This document shows, piece after piece, positions 1 to 13,490 of a stretch of DNA of 64,000 bases. Source of the DNA: Acanthornis magna (taxonomy: Eukaryota > Chordata > Aves > Passeriformes > Acanthizidae). The notes beneath the pieces were generated by a model that searched no databases, was not told the DNA's origin, and worked only from the letters and a program-made list of their open reading frames with translations. The translations under genes and the position numbers were made by a program. How positions within the stretch are numbered: position 1 is the first letter of the stretch; the number at the start of each line of letters is the position of its first letter. The DNA is taken from assembly GCA_036785705.1 (NCBI GenBank), contig JAWUZG010000018.1, forward strand, positions 7,537,501-7,601,500, read 5' to 3'.

Positions 1-3000
1 CTATCCTTGAGAGGCATTTCATCCTCTAAAAAGGATAAAGTTCCTTCTTTACGAAAGGAGTAACCTGGGTGCAGAAACACGGTTGTGGTTGCTGTTAAAT
101 AAAACTTTCAAGGCTTTTGAACTCAGATCTGAATGGCAGTTGTGGGGACCTAGGCTCTTATGCAACTTCATTGCATCTGAAAATATTATGTATTTTTTAA
201 TATGTTTATAGCTTTCTAACAGGGATTTTCTCAGTGTTGCTCTTATAACTTCCTGTCAAGGCTTAATTTACAGCATAATTTAGAAAATCTCAAGGGTTAT
301 AATTTAGAAAATCTTGGTTTTTTAATAATACTTAAATAATTTTTTCTTGCCCCTTTCCTCCTTGCACCTTTTAATTTTCTACATATTTAAAAGCCTCTTT
401 GGCCTCTCAACACGCAAACTCAAAGTTTAAAAGGAAAAACAATAAAGCAAGGCCCTCCTCCATTTGCAGGCAAATTTCCTCTAGTGTTTCAGAGCTCTAG
501 GGGAAAATAAAGCACTTTAACATAGCGGCATACAATTCCATGCTCAATGTAAAGGCACTATCAGTGTAGTGTATACAAAGTGATAGTGTAGTGTCTGTTC
601 CCTGAGGAAGAGTAGATAAAGTAATCTACCAACACAAATGGACTTCAAACAGTAGTTTTCTGCTAACAAAAACAAACACCACGTCCCAGATTAAGAAAGA
701 AAAAAGTGAAAAAATTCTTTGCACTTCTCAGCTTTCCCCCAGGAATATTCTTCCTTCCTCTGAGTTCCATGTTGTCATGGAGAGTGATGTGTTAAGGTCT
801 GTGAAACTGGCAGGCTGCTTACTTTCAATGTTTTAATTCACAACTAATGTCCACTAAGCAAAAGGAGGCTTTGTTACTGCTGCAAGAACAATAACTTTAC
901 AGGGCAGACCTGGATGCAGAGTAGGAAATGTAGGCATCTTTCCCTGAAGAGTCCATATTTGCTCAGGTGCTTCAATTAAGTATTTCACTGAAAAAAGGCT
1001 CTCTGGTTTAAACTTGTAGATTACTCAAGAAGGGTTTCTTCCATGTTGATTCTGGATGAAATTACTGAAGGGGACAACCTTTAAAATTTGTGTCTGTATT
1101 TGACACCTTACAAGAGTCAATTGTTTGGAAGAGTTTGATTTGTCAATTGCTGTCAAATTACAATTTCAAAGGAATGACGAATTTCAAGGAACAACCAGAA
1201 GGGTTCAAGGTGTTTCCCTGTTTGAGGGAAAGATCTGAAAAACAGTTGTGAAAATGAAGAATCAAGTCAACACCGGAGAGCTGAGGAAAAATTTAGCTGA
1301 AAATAAAATGGCAGGCAAGAAATCAGAGAGAGGAAGAGCAGAAATTAGCAAGAAAATCAAGAAAGATCCCTACAGCCACATTCCTTTTCTTAAATACTGC
1401 TTAATTTTTAATCAGGTTGCTCACAAGAAAGATTCCAAAGCAACTACCATTACTATAAGATAAATATTTGGTATTTTCTCAAGTTTGATTACCTTCTTTC
1501 CTCTAATATGCTTATCTTGTTTTCATCCTGAGTTTTGTGGTGGTGACAGTGTCTTAAAATGCAAAATCCTAGGAAAACCAATAAAAAGCTTGCTTGCTAT
1601 CACATCAGATAAAAGCAACATTAAACTCTTAAAATGAAAACCATAAGATTATAGAATTAAATCTATAGAAAGTATATCTGTATCTGTACTGAGAACTCGA
1701 GAATATCTTATTTGAATGTATTGCTGAAAGTGCTGACCTGAATACATGTAAAAAGGCAGCATAAATTAGCTATTGATAGATTCCTTCAGTCCTCAGTGTA
1801 AATGCATGGAGTTTATAATCCAGTTTTTCATTTTTTAAGGTAATACTAAAAATAACTTAGTTGTAAATTTGTAGGATCAAGTCTAATAATCCCAGCTCTT
1901 CACTGGTGATATTGAAGAGTTTGTAGAAAATAAATTTGGCTAAATATTTTGGTAAAGATGTTATCTTCTTCCTTTCATCTAGAATACTCAGGGCTTCTGA
2001 TAAATGAAGGTAATGTCATTCACAATGGGCACATTACAGCAAATCTGGGAAACATGGAATTATTTTGAAGGACAAAGGTAAAAATCACCTATTTTATTGA
2101 TGGTATTTACATTAAAAAACAATGGCAATGCTCCTCACTTCTGCTAACAGTGTAAGGGGACAGAAAGGCACATATTGCATTAGATTTACTGTGTATAGCC
2201 CCACTGTTTACTAATGTAAGGTTTTCTTCCTAGCCTCGGGTAGAGAGTACTGATTGTATTGTTTCCTGTTCTTATGCAAATTCTCTCCATAGTTGTTGCA
2301 TTTTTCCAATATTTATTAATGCTCAGTGGAAGCCTATTTTTTCTGAGTTCTAGCACATAAATATTTATGCTTCGTTTTTGAGCCTCTGTACATCCTATAC
2401 TTTTTTTTGTCACCATGTCACTTAAGTCACTACTATTTAATTTTTATTCCTCCTGCTGTTCATAATTCCCTGTCATTTAGGTCTTTGAAATGGGCAGTGA
2501 ATGAATCTCCAGAAACATTTTCTCTGATGATACTGCACTGACCATAGAAGAAAATGGCATTCTGAACTCTGAATGGATTGCTTCTCTTGGTTCCTTAACT
2601 TCATTCCAATAAAAGAAAAATTTGTTCTATTTCTGTTAAAAGGAATTACGTTTTAGTAGGAGATAATGTATAGATACTATTCTTTGTGTTCAGTAAAATA
2701 ATTTTTACTTTCACAGCCTTGATAATAAGTAATCTGTGCTGTGCTTTCCAGACTAACTCTTACAGCTTAGAAGTATTTCAGGATAAGAATATATTCCAAA
2801 ATCAGTAGCTGAAAACAAGCAAACACATATTTGGATATTTCCTCCACTGGGCAAAATTGAGCTAAATTCCAACCAGAAACCATTAGGTCAGCAGTTATTC
2901 TACACAGACCTGAAAAATTAATAAAATAAAATTAATTAATATTTTACATAGGAACTTCAAAATCCTGCAGATTAATTTTGACTCTTTACATGATTTGAAA

Positions 3001-3019
3001 AGGAAAAAAAAGCACTGCA
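1..3019. other. Non-coding unique sequence, no gene seen
   Basis: A+T-rich sequence with frequent stops in all frames. The only open frame of note is about 70 codons near 1,250; it begins at GTG, is lysine-rich and resembles no family I know. I see no recognisable repeat, RNA gene or promoter in this stretch. Confidence 0.6.
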
Positions 3020-3260
3020 AAGGCTTTTGACAGCCAGCGTATGCTATTCAACCAGAATGGAATTAATTGGCTTGCAGGATAAATAATTTATTGGAATAAC
3101 AACTAATACATGTCATTAGTGCAGTGATTGAGCCAGACCAATCATTGCTGGGATCTAGCCACTATGCATAAGTCAAAAGTGCTAATCAGAGAATTTTCAA
3201 TTGCTTTTGTATGCACTAAATATTTGAAGGAGCCATCTGTCTTATTGCCTCTTATTTGCT
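3020..3260. promoter_or_regulatory. Candidate conserved non-coding element
   Basis: This block is free of low-complexity runs and rich in homeobox-type cores. It holds TTAATTGG near 3,063, AATTTATTGG just after, a CCAATC near 3,138 and an ATGCATAA near 3,165. Dense ATTA/CCAAT composition of this kind is common in developmental enhancers of vertebrate gene deserts, but also arises in A+T-rich DNA by chance. The call is an inference from texture; no alignment was possible. Confidence 0.25.
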
Positions 3261-3466
3261 GATGTATATTTTCCTAGGTTGCCTTTAAATATGGAGTAAG
3301 AATGACTGAGGTATTTCAGTACTACAAAAAAACATATTTTCAAGTCTATAAAACCGGAAGTGCTGACCGAGAGCACTTTTACACTAGTCCACATGAGTAG
3401 GGACTGACTTTTAAGATTACTAAAATGTTTGGTTTATTTGAAGGAGTTTTCTTTTCTTTTTTTTTT

Positions 3467-3481
3467 TTTTTCCCACGTTAA
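3467..3481. repeat. T15 homopolymer
   Basis: An uninterrupted run of 15 T, preceded by a broken T/C-rich stretch from about 3,458. No poly(A) signal is found on the other strand beside it, so it is not obviously the tail of a retroposed copy. Confidence 0.9.
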
Positions 3482-3997
3482 CATGGAAATGAAACTACCT
3501 CAATTCAGTGTCTGACTCTTTTAGGCAGAAGCTACTTATATGCATCTCCTTCTGCATGAACCCAAGCTCTTCTGTGTTCAGCCAATGTGACTGATGGAAG
3601 AAAACACCTTGAAATCAAAGAGTTGAACACTCCCTGCTGTGTGCCGAGGTAATCTAAGGCTGAGGTTGGCACAGCTTTGGAGAGTGGCCTGGCAGCTGCA
3701 GCAGAGTCTTGGCAGTGAAATTAATTGGGTAAAAAACACAAAACCAGGGGTGGTTACAGTCAACCACATAGGACAGCACTGTCATCAAAAGAAAATGGGT
3801 AAAAAGTTGTTACTCTTGTATATTAAGTGCAAACATTCTGATCATTCTCCCACCACAGAGCGTGGTGTGAAGTTGGGAAAAGTGCACATGCAGTGGTATG
3901 ACTGTGTTTTCCCTTTGCTGGATGTGACCTACTAATTATGTAAGTATCCCCAAGATTTGGTTTCTCATATTTCACACCACTAATATTTTGTTCCTTT

Positions 3998-4062
3998 AAA
4001 AAAAACGCAAAAAACAAAAACCAACCAACCAAAGAAACAAAAAGAAAATAGAAAAGAAAAAA
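3998..4062. repeat. A-rich low-complexity tract
   Basis: About 65 bases made almost only of A and C/G-punctuated A runs, including a CCAACCAACCAA stretch at 4,021-4,032. It is simple-sequence DNA that creates a phenylalanine-rich chance open frame on the minus strand. Confidence 0.85.
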
Positions 4063-7000
4063 TAATCCACTAAAAATTGCTATAAAAATTATATTTCTTC
4101 CTTCTTTTGTTTCCCTTAAAAAGGAAACCATGTCATCTGTAGACAAGGATCTCATTCTTGTTTGGCCATGTAGTTATATTTTCCTATGTTCTACACTGAT
4201 GATTAATAAAATAACTGTATCCCCTGTAGAGCCACAAACTATCTAAACAAAAGTGTGTGGATCAGCTCTTTGGCCTAGTAACCTTAACATCTTTTAGGCT
4301 GATTCACAGATAAATGCTGTGTTACAGCAATTGAATGAAGGAACAGCCTCTACACATCAGAATGAGACAAGGATCACATAGTGCAGAGTACCACTGCCCA
4401 CAAACTGCGATGCAAGATACTTTAGCTATAAATATATAAGCCATAGATGTTTCCCGGAGGATTAGGAATATTGTCATTTTGGTGCACGAAGTGTAAGAAA
4501 TTACTGATATTACAGAATTTTCATCCACTCATGGTGAACAATCTCTAGACTAGAGGCGGGGGAAATGAAAAGATGCGTACATGCAATCTCTGCAGTCTTT
4601 GGGGGATAAAGCAAATAAGAAAATCAAAACTCTTTTGTTTATACTTGAGGGTAATTCAATTTCATCTCATTTAGAACATGACAGAAAGATGAAAACTAAA
4701 ATGAAAACAGCTTTTGAATTAAAGACAATCTTCAAATCAATCAACATTAAAGAAGAAAGGAATTGGAACAATAAGTGAATGACATGGGCTATTCCTTGGA
4801 AACTTTTGAAATCTTATCTTTGTAAACAAAAGAAAATCTTCTATATTTGTGTTTTGATGGGACTAATTTCATCACTTAAATTCCCTAAAACCATAATACA
4901 CTGGGTGACTCCAGTCATATTCTGCTCATAAAGCTGTTTGAAATTTACTCTGCTCTTTCAATATTTGGATAGTTTTTATATATCTAAATATTCTGTTCTC
5001 TTAACAGAGAATATCTATCCGACACAAAATTTGTAAGTAGTCCTGTTTACCTCTTGGTTGATTAACACTAACCAATGGAGTGGATTGTAAAAAGGTCCTT
5101 GCAGGCTTGTGGAAGAGAACATTCAGGATGGACAGAGCCCAGTAATTAATGAGAATTAATTTATGCATGACATCTCAATCTCATAATCCAATTCTTAGTA
5201 AGAATTTTGGGGTATAAAAGTCCATTTTATATACTTCCATGTCATCTTGGGGGATTTGGACATTTAATTAAGGAGATTTAAAAATAAATTACAAACTACT
5301 CTGTTCTCCACTATATTTCCCCGGAGAATGTATTAAATTAGGTGACAATAATGTAAATTTATATTGCACTTGATTGAATAATTGAGTGAATTAAGATGGA
5401 ACTAACTGGAAATGCATTAAATGAGTGGTTTGTACTTCATCTTTTCTTTTATGCCACATGTTCAAGTGTAGTTCAAGTATGTGTCCATGATATGCCCAGT
5501 TGCAAGACTATATATATATATGTTATATAAAAAATGGGTTTTCCTGTAAGAAAGTTCAGCTGAAGACACTCATACAACTGAAGTGTTACACATTAGGTCT
5601 ACTGATGGTATTGATGGTATGTTCAGATGCCTTATTGCAAAGACTTTAAAGTAACCTTTCAATTAAAAAATATCATACTTTTACTTTTTTCTGCTTGTCC
5701 GCTCTCATCTCTCACACTTTCCCCAAGCTGCCCACTTCAGCTGACATATTCTCTATTCGCTCATAAAAGTCTCTGTTGCCTTTGTGTTTTACCCTGCACT
5801 ACTCCTAAAGCTAGGAATTTCTTGCCCGAAGTAAGTATTCATCCTCTTTCATGTGTCTCTTCTATGGTTCTACCACAAAACAGACAAAAATTAGCTAACT
5901 TTAAATGGCTAATTGAGAGTCATTTGGAGCCTGAGGGAGTAGTGGAGAAAGACTACTTTCATACATTTAATCAAAACCTGATTAAAAGATATATGAATAC
6001 AAAAAGGTTTATATTAACAACCTGATTTTTTCCTCACTCATTACCTTTTGGTTTTTTCCGTAGTTTCTTTGTGGAAGAGGCCATATTTAGTTTCTGTTAT
6101 ACAGTACCTGGTACAACAGATCAGTTCTCATTGGAATTTCTGGGCTTCGCTACAGTGGAACTGTAAGAACAGTAAGGCTAAAGTTTTTTCCACTTTTATG
6201 CAGTCATTTTAGGCTAGCTCTTATTCCAGTAGAAGTCAGCAGAGTAAAATTTGAACTTTCGTGAAACAAATCACAAACTCCAATTGACCTTTTTTTAAAA
6301 GCAGTGAAAAAACCCCAAAGAACAATAACCAGCCCATCCTTCAAGTTTTATCACTGCATTCAGAGAGAACAGTCAAATACTTTCTGAGTTTTTTCAACTC
6401 AGACACCTGAGTATCATGATCTGCCAAGTACCTGGCATCTAAGCTGCAATGCAAACCTAACACAATATAAAAAAAAAAACCCAAAAAAACCCCAGGAAAC
6501 CAAATAACACTGTGGAATATTTTTTTCTTCGAAACATAACTTCAACTTGTACATCTGTCATTGGGTAGTAGCTACAATGCTTAATAACCATGCTCCGTTC
6601 AGGAAATATCCATTACTCATTTCCAGTGTACCTTCTGGCTGATTTTCTGAATTTACCTTCTGTTGGAGAGTTTTCTGCTGGATTGAATTGGCCTTTATGT
6701 GGCAGTGCCTGAGTGTCCAGGTTTTTTAATTTCAGCTTTTTGCCATGCTCTGTGTCTGTAACTCCACTTGACATCAGCCTAAGTCTTGGGAATTTCCAGC
6801 AGGAAATGCTACCCCCAGTATGATCAGACACACTCTTGTTGTCTGCAGTTGATGTTTTATTTTGAACACCAAGCATTCCTCCCTTCATATATCTGAGAGT
6901 ATTTGAGTTTTGTGATTAAGGCGGGTATTAGATGACCTTTACTCTTCTTTCCCTTGCTTTCCTCTTAAGAGTTAAATGAAAGCCTTCCGTTCCTCTACAG

Positions 7001-8479
7001 GGTACTTAGAACTAAGGCACTATGGCGCTAGCAGCAGGTTGGTTTCATTACATTGATAGGATACATGTGCTGTTTTTTATCTCTAGCATTTTCTCAGTAA
7101 TTCAGCACTTTAAAGTCTCAGCTGTCTACCGATCTGCAGACAATTGTTTGGTGTAATACTATCCGGAAAAAGCTGATAAAACACAGATGTGACTAGGTCT
7201 CTGAAATTTGTGGTTTGCTAAGTGGTTCCCCCCACACACACACTTTTTTTTTTAAGGCCATTCTTGCCCATGGCAAGTTAGCTTCCCTACCAGGCATGAA
7301 GGCACAGACTTTTATTAAAATGTTGCAACAAGAAGGTAATTGCTAAAAATTAAGAAAGTTGGTTGAAATATAAAACAGAAACATTATAACTATCATCTCT
7401 ATTTTTCATCATAACCCCTGGCAAATATTTCTACATATTTTGCCCAATGCATATCCAAAATAGTTTTCTTTTTGAAAATCTTCGCGTTAAAGTGCGGATT
7501 TCTGGCAATCCCATACAGATCTGTTTTAAGAAAAATGGTTTTTAGGCTCTTTTAGGCATTAAGAGCCAACAGCTTGATTTTTCAAAGTGGCTGAGATTTT
7601 ACAGTCAGAGTGAGGCTTGTCTAGATAAAAGATTTGATTGTGCGGGAACGAGATTGGAAGCAATCTAGTTAGATGGCAGGATGTTACCATCTCTTAGTGG
7701 TTAGTGTTTAGACAAGGACAAATTATATTCACCATAGCATCAGCTGAACACAATTTTTCCTGGCTTCTATTGACCTCTAACTTGTGACTGGCCTCCTGTC
7801 CTCTCACTCAGTTATCACAATTCCATTCAAACACAACCACATTTTCTAGTGTAGGCAATCCTTACCGACAGCAGAAGAACGTTTGCATGTGCTCAGCTCT
7901 TTTACAAACAGGCCCACATCATCTTAGGCATTTCTGCATGAGGGTATTGCTTAGACAGCTCATGTATTGTAGATGTTTCTGGGCATAGTAGGCTTCCATT
8001 CTGATTTTCTAAATTGTGATTTTAATTCAGGTGGTTAGTTTATTTATTTTTTTTTTTTTAATTTATATAACTGGACTAGTACACCTTTGAATGTGAATGC
8101 AGTTTGTTGGCACAGTGGTACTTTGTTTACTCACACAAGAGTTACAACTAAGATTTAAAGTAGTACAGCTCTTTCCCTCCTCCCAAAGAAATTTCAGTGT
8201 CAGCATTGTAGTAACAAGTTTTACTTGGGACTTTACTTACTTCTTTTTACTTACTTGCTCTAGGTTGCAAAGTAAAACGAGAATTTGTGAAGACTAAATA
8301 AACAAACATGTCCAAAAGAAACCAGACTCTGCTGTAATATTCCTACTTAACTGCAGAGTGTGGGGGAGGGAGAGAAAATTGCAAAAGGCTGCTGATTGAC
8401 ATCTGTGTGTCTGTATGATAACTACACACAGCTTTAGTGATTTATGTGCTAGACAGGTTTTCCATTCCGATTCAAATGA

Positions 8480-8690
8480 AAGGCCATCTTGCAATTAAAG
8501 GCTCAGTTTGCAGTTCCTGATTTCTGAAGGAAGAGGGCGTTTCTATTTATTCCAGAAACATTTAGTGGTTACATGCATGGCTGGCAGCAATTTCCCACAA
8601 TGTGTAAATTAGTCAATCCCAAAGTCAGTAAACTTTTGCTTTGAAGTGGACATTAATGAAGTGCACCATTAGAGCCTAATGATTGTTCAC
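8480..8690. promoter_or_regulatory. Candidate conserved non-coding element
   Basis: Complex sequence with closely spaced ATTA/TAAT cores, notably ACATTAATGAAG near 8,650 and CCTAATGATTG near 8,675, within a stretch lacking simple repeats. The texture fits a developmental enhancer, but this is inference only. Confidence 0.22.
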
Positions 8691-10199
8691 ATTTGTATTT
8701 TAGGGGCCCCTCTTGCTTTTGATGTCTTAGTGCCTTGGTTCCTTGACTTTAGTTATCTAAATGCCAGGTCTGCTAAACTCCTAAGAGAACTCAAAAAAAA
8801 TTTAATGAAAAAAGTTAGTACTAGCCTGACTGATGTTGGCACTTCAAAGCTGGAACAGACTAAATTGCTGTGGACTGCTTAATTCAAAAGTGCTCCCTTG
8901 TGGATGACAGTGCATGGTGACAAAGTTCAATTGGCAACAGGAGACAGGCAAGATCAAAGACCCTCTATTGTAATAGTTTTGTTCCATGAAGAATTGCTTA
9001 TTGTCAGTAGTTTTTCAAGCCTTTACTGGCTCCAGCTTCATATCAGGATTCCCTGGTTCAGAACCAGCTTAAATAAATAATTGTAATTACATCCTTCTGA
9101 TAATGCGTTGCAGTTCTAAATGCTGGATGTTTTGTCTCTCCAAGGTCCAAAAAAGAAAAGTGGGTGTTAGGAACCAGGATTTGGGGGAGAACCTTCTTTT
9201 CTGGAACCTTCTTTGTTCAGAAGCATCCAAAATACAAAGTACTGCAGACAGTTAATGCCATGTTAGCAGCAATTGAGGCTTGCTCCAGACAAAGCCACAC
9301 TGCCCTTCCTATCACAGCAGTGATGCTGCAGTTTCCAGTTGGCATTGCCTGCCAGTCTGATTTAACATTTAGTTTAAGATTAAACTGAATATAATCCTGT
9401 AAACTGTGCTTTCTCTCTCTGGTTAGGGCACAAGTTTGAATAAACTTTTAAAAAGTGCTGAACTTCATGCTAACAATGTTAAGGCTACAGAAATCTCAGA
9501 AATATTCATCATTCACAGCATACTGCAACTTTGTTTTCCTATCCTGACACATGCCCTCCTGAAAAATATGATTTTTTTTTCCCAGTCAGAAGCAGAAAAA
9601 TAAACCCTGTCTGAAGTTAGTCAGTTACACTGAAAATCATGTTCATTTTCAGTATTTTTGCTATTGTGTTGTTTTGGTTTTTTCCCAATAGTGTTCACCA
9701 TCTGTAAGGAACTGCTGAAAGACAAGAAAAGCACCATCCCTCAGTAATAGTATTCAGGGATGTTGTCTCATAAAATGTACATGGTATTGTCAGAATTGCT
9801 TGTCTTGAACTAATTATGAAAACATGTTTGGTGACAATTAAGGAAGCCACTGTGTGATCATTTTCATGCATCATATTGACAGAAGTTACTTTTATTTTTT
9901 AATAATCACAAATGACATTTTTTCACAGAAAATTTCATCATATTTAGCACAAGATGAGCAAGTAGAAGGGATGAGCAAGTGCACTTAGAAAGGAGGCAAC
10001 AAAAAGAAATGCGTTGCTTTTAAATCACTTCTGCAATGGACTCAGATCTGTTTTCTTTCATAATTTTAATTTAAAGAAAACAAAAGAGAGCATACCAGTT
10101 TCAATCCTTCCTTAAAAATCATTTATGAAAAACCTCAGAAGTATGGTTGTGTTATTTCTTTCTTCTTTTTTTTCTTTTTTTTTTTTTTTTTTGGCAAGA
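8691..10199. other. Non-coding sequence, no gene seen
   Basis: Three adjoining plus-strand open frames of 60-74 codons (8,679-8,882; 8,898-9,080; 9,164-9,388) lie in different frames, share no similarity to any family I know and are not joined by convincing splice sites. I see no transposon remnant here. Confidence 0.55.
10155..10192. repeat. Pyrimidine tract ending in T18
   Basis: A T/C-only tract that finishes with 18 consecutive T (10,175-10,192). Read on the minus strand this is a poly(A) run. No AATAAA lies just beyond it in the right place, so a retroposed gene copy is not supported. Confidence 0.9.
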
Positions 10200-10440
10200 T
10201 CTGAAAAAGCATTTTAAACAGGATTAGAAATGTACTGTGTCTGTGCAATTTAGCTCTAGCGACTTCACGGTTGTAAATTATGATGGAACACATCATTAGC
10301 TGCAGACTTGTATGTTCTCCCTTAATCATGCTGAAGTACACATAAGCCCCAGCTGAGCAATTATGAATAATTAAATCAATTAGAGACAGTCTAACACCAG
10401 GTCTTGTGGCTAAACTGGTGTCAGCATCCATAATATTTTA
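10200..10440. promoter_or_regulatory. Candidate conserved non-coding element
   Basis: Repeat-free, complex sequence with several homeobox-like sites: CATCATTAGC near 10,290, AATTATGAATAATTAAATC near 10,358-10,376 and a CAATTAGAG just after. It includes two retained CpG sites near 10,260. Enhancer-like by texture only. Confidence 0.22.
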
Positions 10441-13400
10441 ACAGTAAATGCAAATGTGTGCATTTGGGTGGAGGGAAGGAGGTGGACAAAGGCTTATACA
10501 AATGCCAAAGCATGTTGCTTAGTGATGGCTTTACAATAATATCATGAAGATTATAAGCTGCCTTCCCAAGGAAAACAATGGTAATGAAATTCCAATAAAA
10601 TATTTTTGTACAAGATTTAAAGCTTAGAGATGAGTTAATTAAAAAAGGATGAAGTGCAAGACCTAAAAAATATGCTGAATAAATTTGGGCTTTACATTCA
10701 CCCAAAATAAATACTTTCTTTCATCAAATGTGCCTAGCCTCCTTTCTTTTGACATATTATTTTTCTGTAACCTGGTGCTAAGACCCAATAAATAAACCAA
10801 TACACCTTCCTTAGAACTCTGTCAGGAAAAAGAATTGCATTTTCTATACATTTTGTAGAGAAAACTCTGAAGCAAACATGGAGATTTTGCTCAGTGCAGT
10901 GACAGCACTGTTACCTCGCAGAGCAAACCCAAAGTGTTTGCCAACAGAAAGATGTGTTTAGACCTTTTTGCACTCTTTCCAGGCTATAGGCGTGAAAGAG
11001 TCCCTTTATTCCCTGGCCAGAAGGTGCCAAAGCTCTGCTGTGCAGGATCTGCTCGTCCCTGCCAGCCTCCAAACACGGCCCTCGCTCTGCCCCTGCATCG
11101 TGGCCATGTCTGCCGCAGGTGTGGGGAGCTTCTCCTGCTGCCTCGCTCCGCCCAGGGAGAAGCAGACAACAATTTTGTCTCTCTCCTACCTTGGCTTCTC
11201 ATGCAGGGGAATGGCATATTTCCCTTTTCTCTGGATTAACTACAGGCTAATGAGGCATCTCAGAGCTAGCACCGATTTAGAAGGCTGCTCCCCTGAGTAT
11301 ATGGTTAACTTCAACACATTTCTATTCCATTCAGTGAGGTCCAAAGCAGCTCCTTACAGATATTTAAATGCTTTCCTGACCTAGAACCCAGCTCTGTACA
11401 ACAGCCACAAGGACTTATGTTCAAGACCATTTCCCCACCCAATTACAGAAGCCAATAAAGGCTGGAAGGAATAATAAGTTGATATTTTTTCTACAAATCT
11501 ATTAATTTTACAAACAAAATTACTTGGAAGTAGTATTTACCATAACTGATAACCAAGAGACTGCACAAATAGTGATTCTGTTGTTGTTATTATTTGAAAA
11601 TACCAAGAAATTATTATCTCCATCACATAAACATAAATGAACCAAGTGTCCTGCTTTGAGAAGGCTCAGGGTATCCTGAAGCACTTGCCAGTTGTCATTA
11701 CAGGAAACAATTTCTGTGTCTAATGATTACAGACATAGGGAAAGAGAATCAAAATCAAAAATATTTAATGTATATTGTATTTAAGATTATTGAACATACG
11801 AATACCATAGACACATACAGTTTGTGCATCCCACATGAGGTCTTTGAGTATATTACAAAAACAATTATTAAAGCCTATGCAGCACTCAATGGGGGACCCA
11901 GAAATAGAATCTGTTTCCAGAACATCAACCCACTGCTCCATATACCAGGCAGCTCTGCTTCCTCATCCCTGTGCAACTTGATCCATACTGAGTAATTCTC
12001 ATACTTCGTGGTATCCTTTGTAAGAAACAGAGCCTCACACATGTGCCAACTAACTCAGAAGATCACGGTAGACAAGGAAAGCTTTACATTCTTCTTACTT
12101 GAGGAGAATAGATCAGTTGCCCTGTAAAAAGAAACAAAATCTGTGACACTTTCTTTTTGAGTAGAATTTTTAAAATTTACTATACAAAAATTATGTCCCA
12201 ATCTCACTACAAGATCTGCTAAGAAAGCATCTAGTGGAGAAATCAAAATATGAGCTGCATGACAAGAAAAAAATGTCCAAATCTTTTAGAGGTGGCATTT
12301 ATTTCCCTAGACGTGACAATTTGAGCTTGCTCATATGGTCTATTGACCACCATTTATAGTGAAATAACTCCCCATGTGAACTCTCTCCTGGAATAAGGGG
12401 TTTCTTTCTAGAATGGTGACTCTTATTTGGAAAAGTAGTGATTGTTCCAGGATTAAATCACTTTTCTGCAAGAATAGACTATCCCTGAGTGGCCATTCTA
12501 CCATAACTATTTCAGTGGTTTTCCTCTGTAGACGGGTCCTGGTGAAGTTCAGGGGACTGGAGAGGTTCCAGAGCAAAAACTAAGACTGGGACTGTCTGAA
12601 AATAAGCCTGCAGCTACAATGGTATAGGGCTTTTCAAAGAAGAGTCCTTGCCAAATCTCTTCCTCTGCCTCTTCACCCTATGGGAGCTAATTAACCTCAG
12701 CAGTCTGAACTCTTATGCTCTTCTGAGGACCTGCACGAGCTGCTGCAGGGGCTCAGTGCCCCATCTCAGGGGAATGGTAACACTTCATCCTTACTGCTTT
12801 TGCAGAAGTGCAGATGGGAGGAAAGTGTGATTCAGGAGGGCATAAAGCCTTGCCAAAGAGTAGGAGTGCTTAAATATTTGAGTGATTATGCTGCTTCAGT
12901 CTGACCACAAGGCGATGCAGAGATGCCAGAGATGGATCTCTGACAGCTGACCTGAGCTCTGCAAAGTCTGTTGGGCATTGTGGGCTGATACCCGGACTGT
13001 TTCTGCATAAGCCAGCTCGGGTAGAAAAACAATCTTACCTAATTTGCCAGGCACTTTGCTAAGAAGAATAATCCTCATAGGTGAGCTGGCTGGTAGCACT
13101 CACAGAATCCTTCTGCTGCTCCCCCTTGTGTGGTGTAGACATATTTTGCATGAATCAACTGGCAAGAATTATATGATGATGACAAGCGTTTGAACTTGAG
13201 GGTCTTACACACATAATCCTAGTCATTCAAATAATTAGACGTGAAATTCCTCCATGGAACTTCTTTGATGAGGCAGGATTACTTTCTGAAGGACTGGCAG
13301 ATCGACTTTCTATAAGAGAAAGAAGAGATGCAACTTCTGTGGTTAGTGGTCACTGCAGAATCAGAACCAGTTTGCAATTTACCATTTCCTTTATATATAT

Positions 13401-13490
13401 ATGCAATAAAAAACTATACTAGATGGAATAAGTGTTTCAAATACTGGCTTATTTTTATGCTGATCTTGATAAAGGGGAAAAAGCTAATAT
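10441..13490. other. Non-coding sequence around a G+C-richer patch
   Basis: Apart from the CpG-richer patch at 11,020-11,170 I see no gene. A second moderately G+C-rich part lies at 12,640-13,130 and yields short open frames on both strands without a recognisable domain. The 90-codon frame at 11,723-11,995 is also unrecognised. Confidence 0.55.
11020..11170. other. Local CpG- and G+C-rich patch
   Basis: About 150 bases with roughly seven CpG sites in a window where CpG is otherwise scarce. Overlapping open frames run through it on both strands (for example 10,968-11,384 plus, 138 codons; 10,984-11,217 minus), as expected from few A+T-rich stops. On the minus strand an AATAAA follows the patch (plus positions 11,005-11,010), so an old LTR or a 3' end remnant is possible. 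It is too short and too poor in CpG for a typical promoter island. Identity unresolved. Confidence 0.4.

Larger units (their letters stand above)
3261..8479. other. Non-coding unique sequence with simple tracts
   Basis: No gene recognised. The stretch holds a T15 run at 3,467-3,481, an A-rich tract at 3,998-4,062, a (TA)6 run at 5,509-5,520, an A11 run near 6,469-6,479, a short CA run near 7,231 and a T-rich run near 8,047. The open frames at 3,639-3,935, 5,627-6,025 (132 codons) and 6,613-6,888 (minus) have no domain, no splice context I trust and low-complexity or leucine/serine-rich translations. I treat them as chance. Confidence 0.6.

Noticed and set aside
10968..11384. 138-codon plus-strand frame
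   Set aside because: It runs through the CpG-rich patch together with frames in other phases on both strands; no domain, no splice context, no homology recognised.
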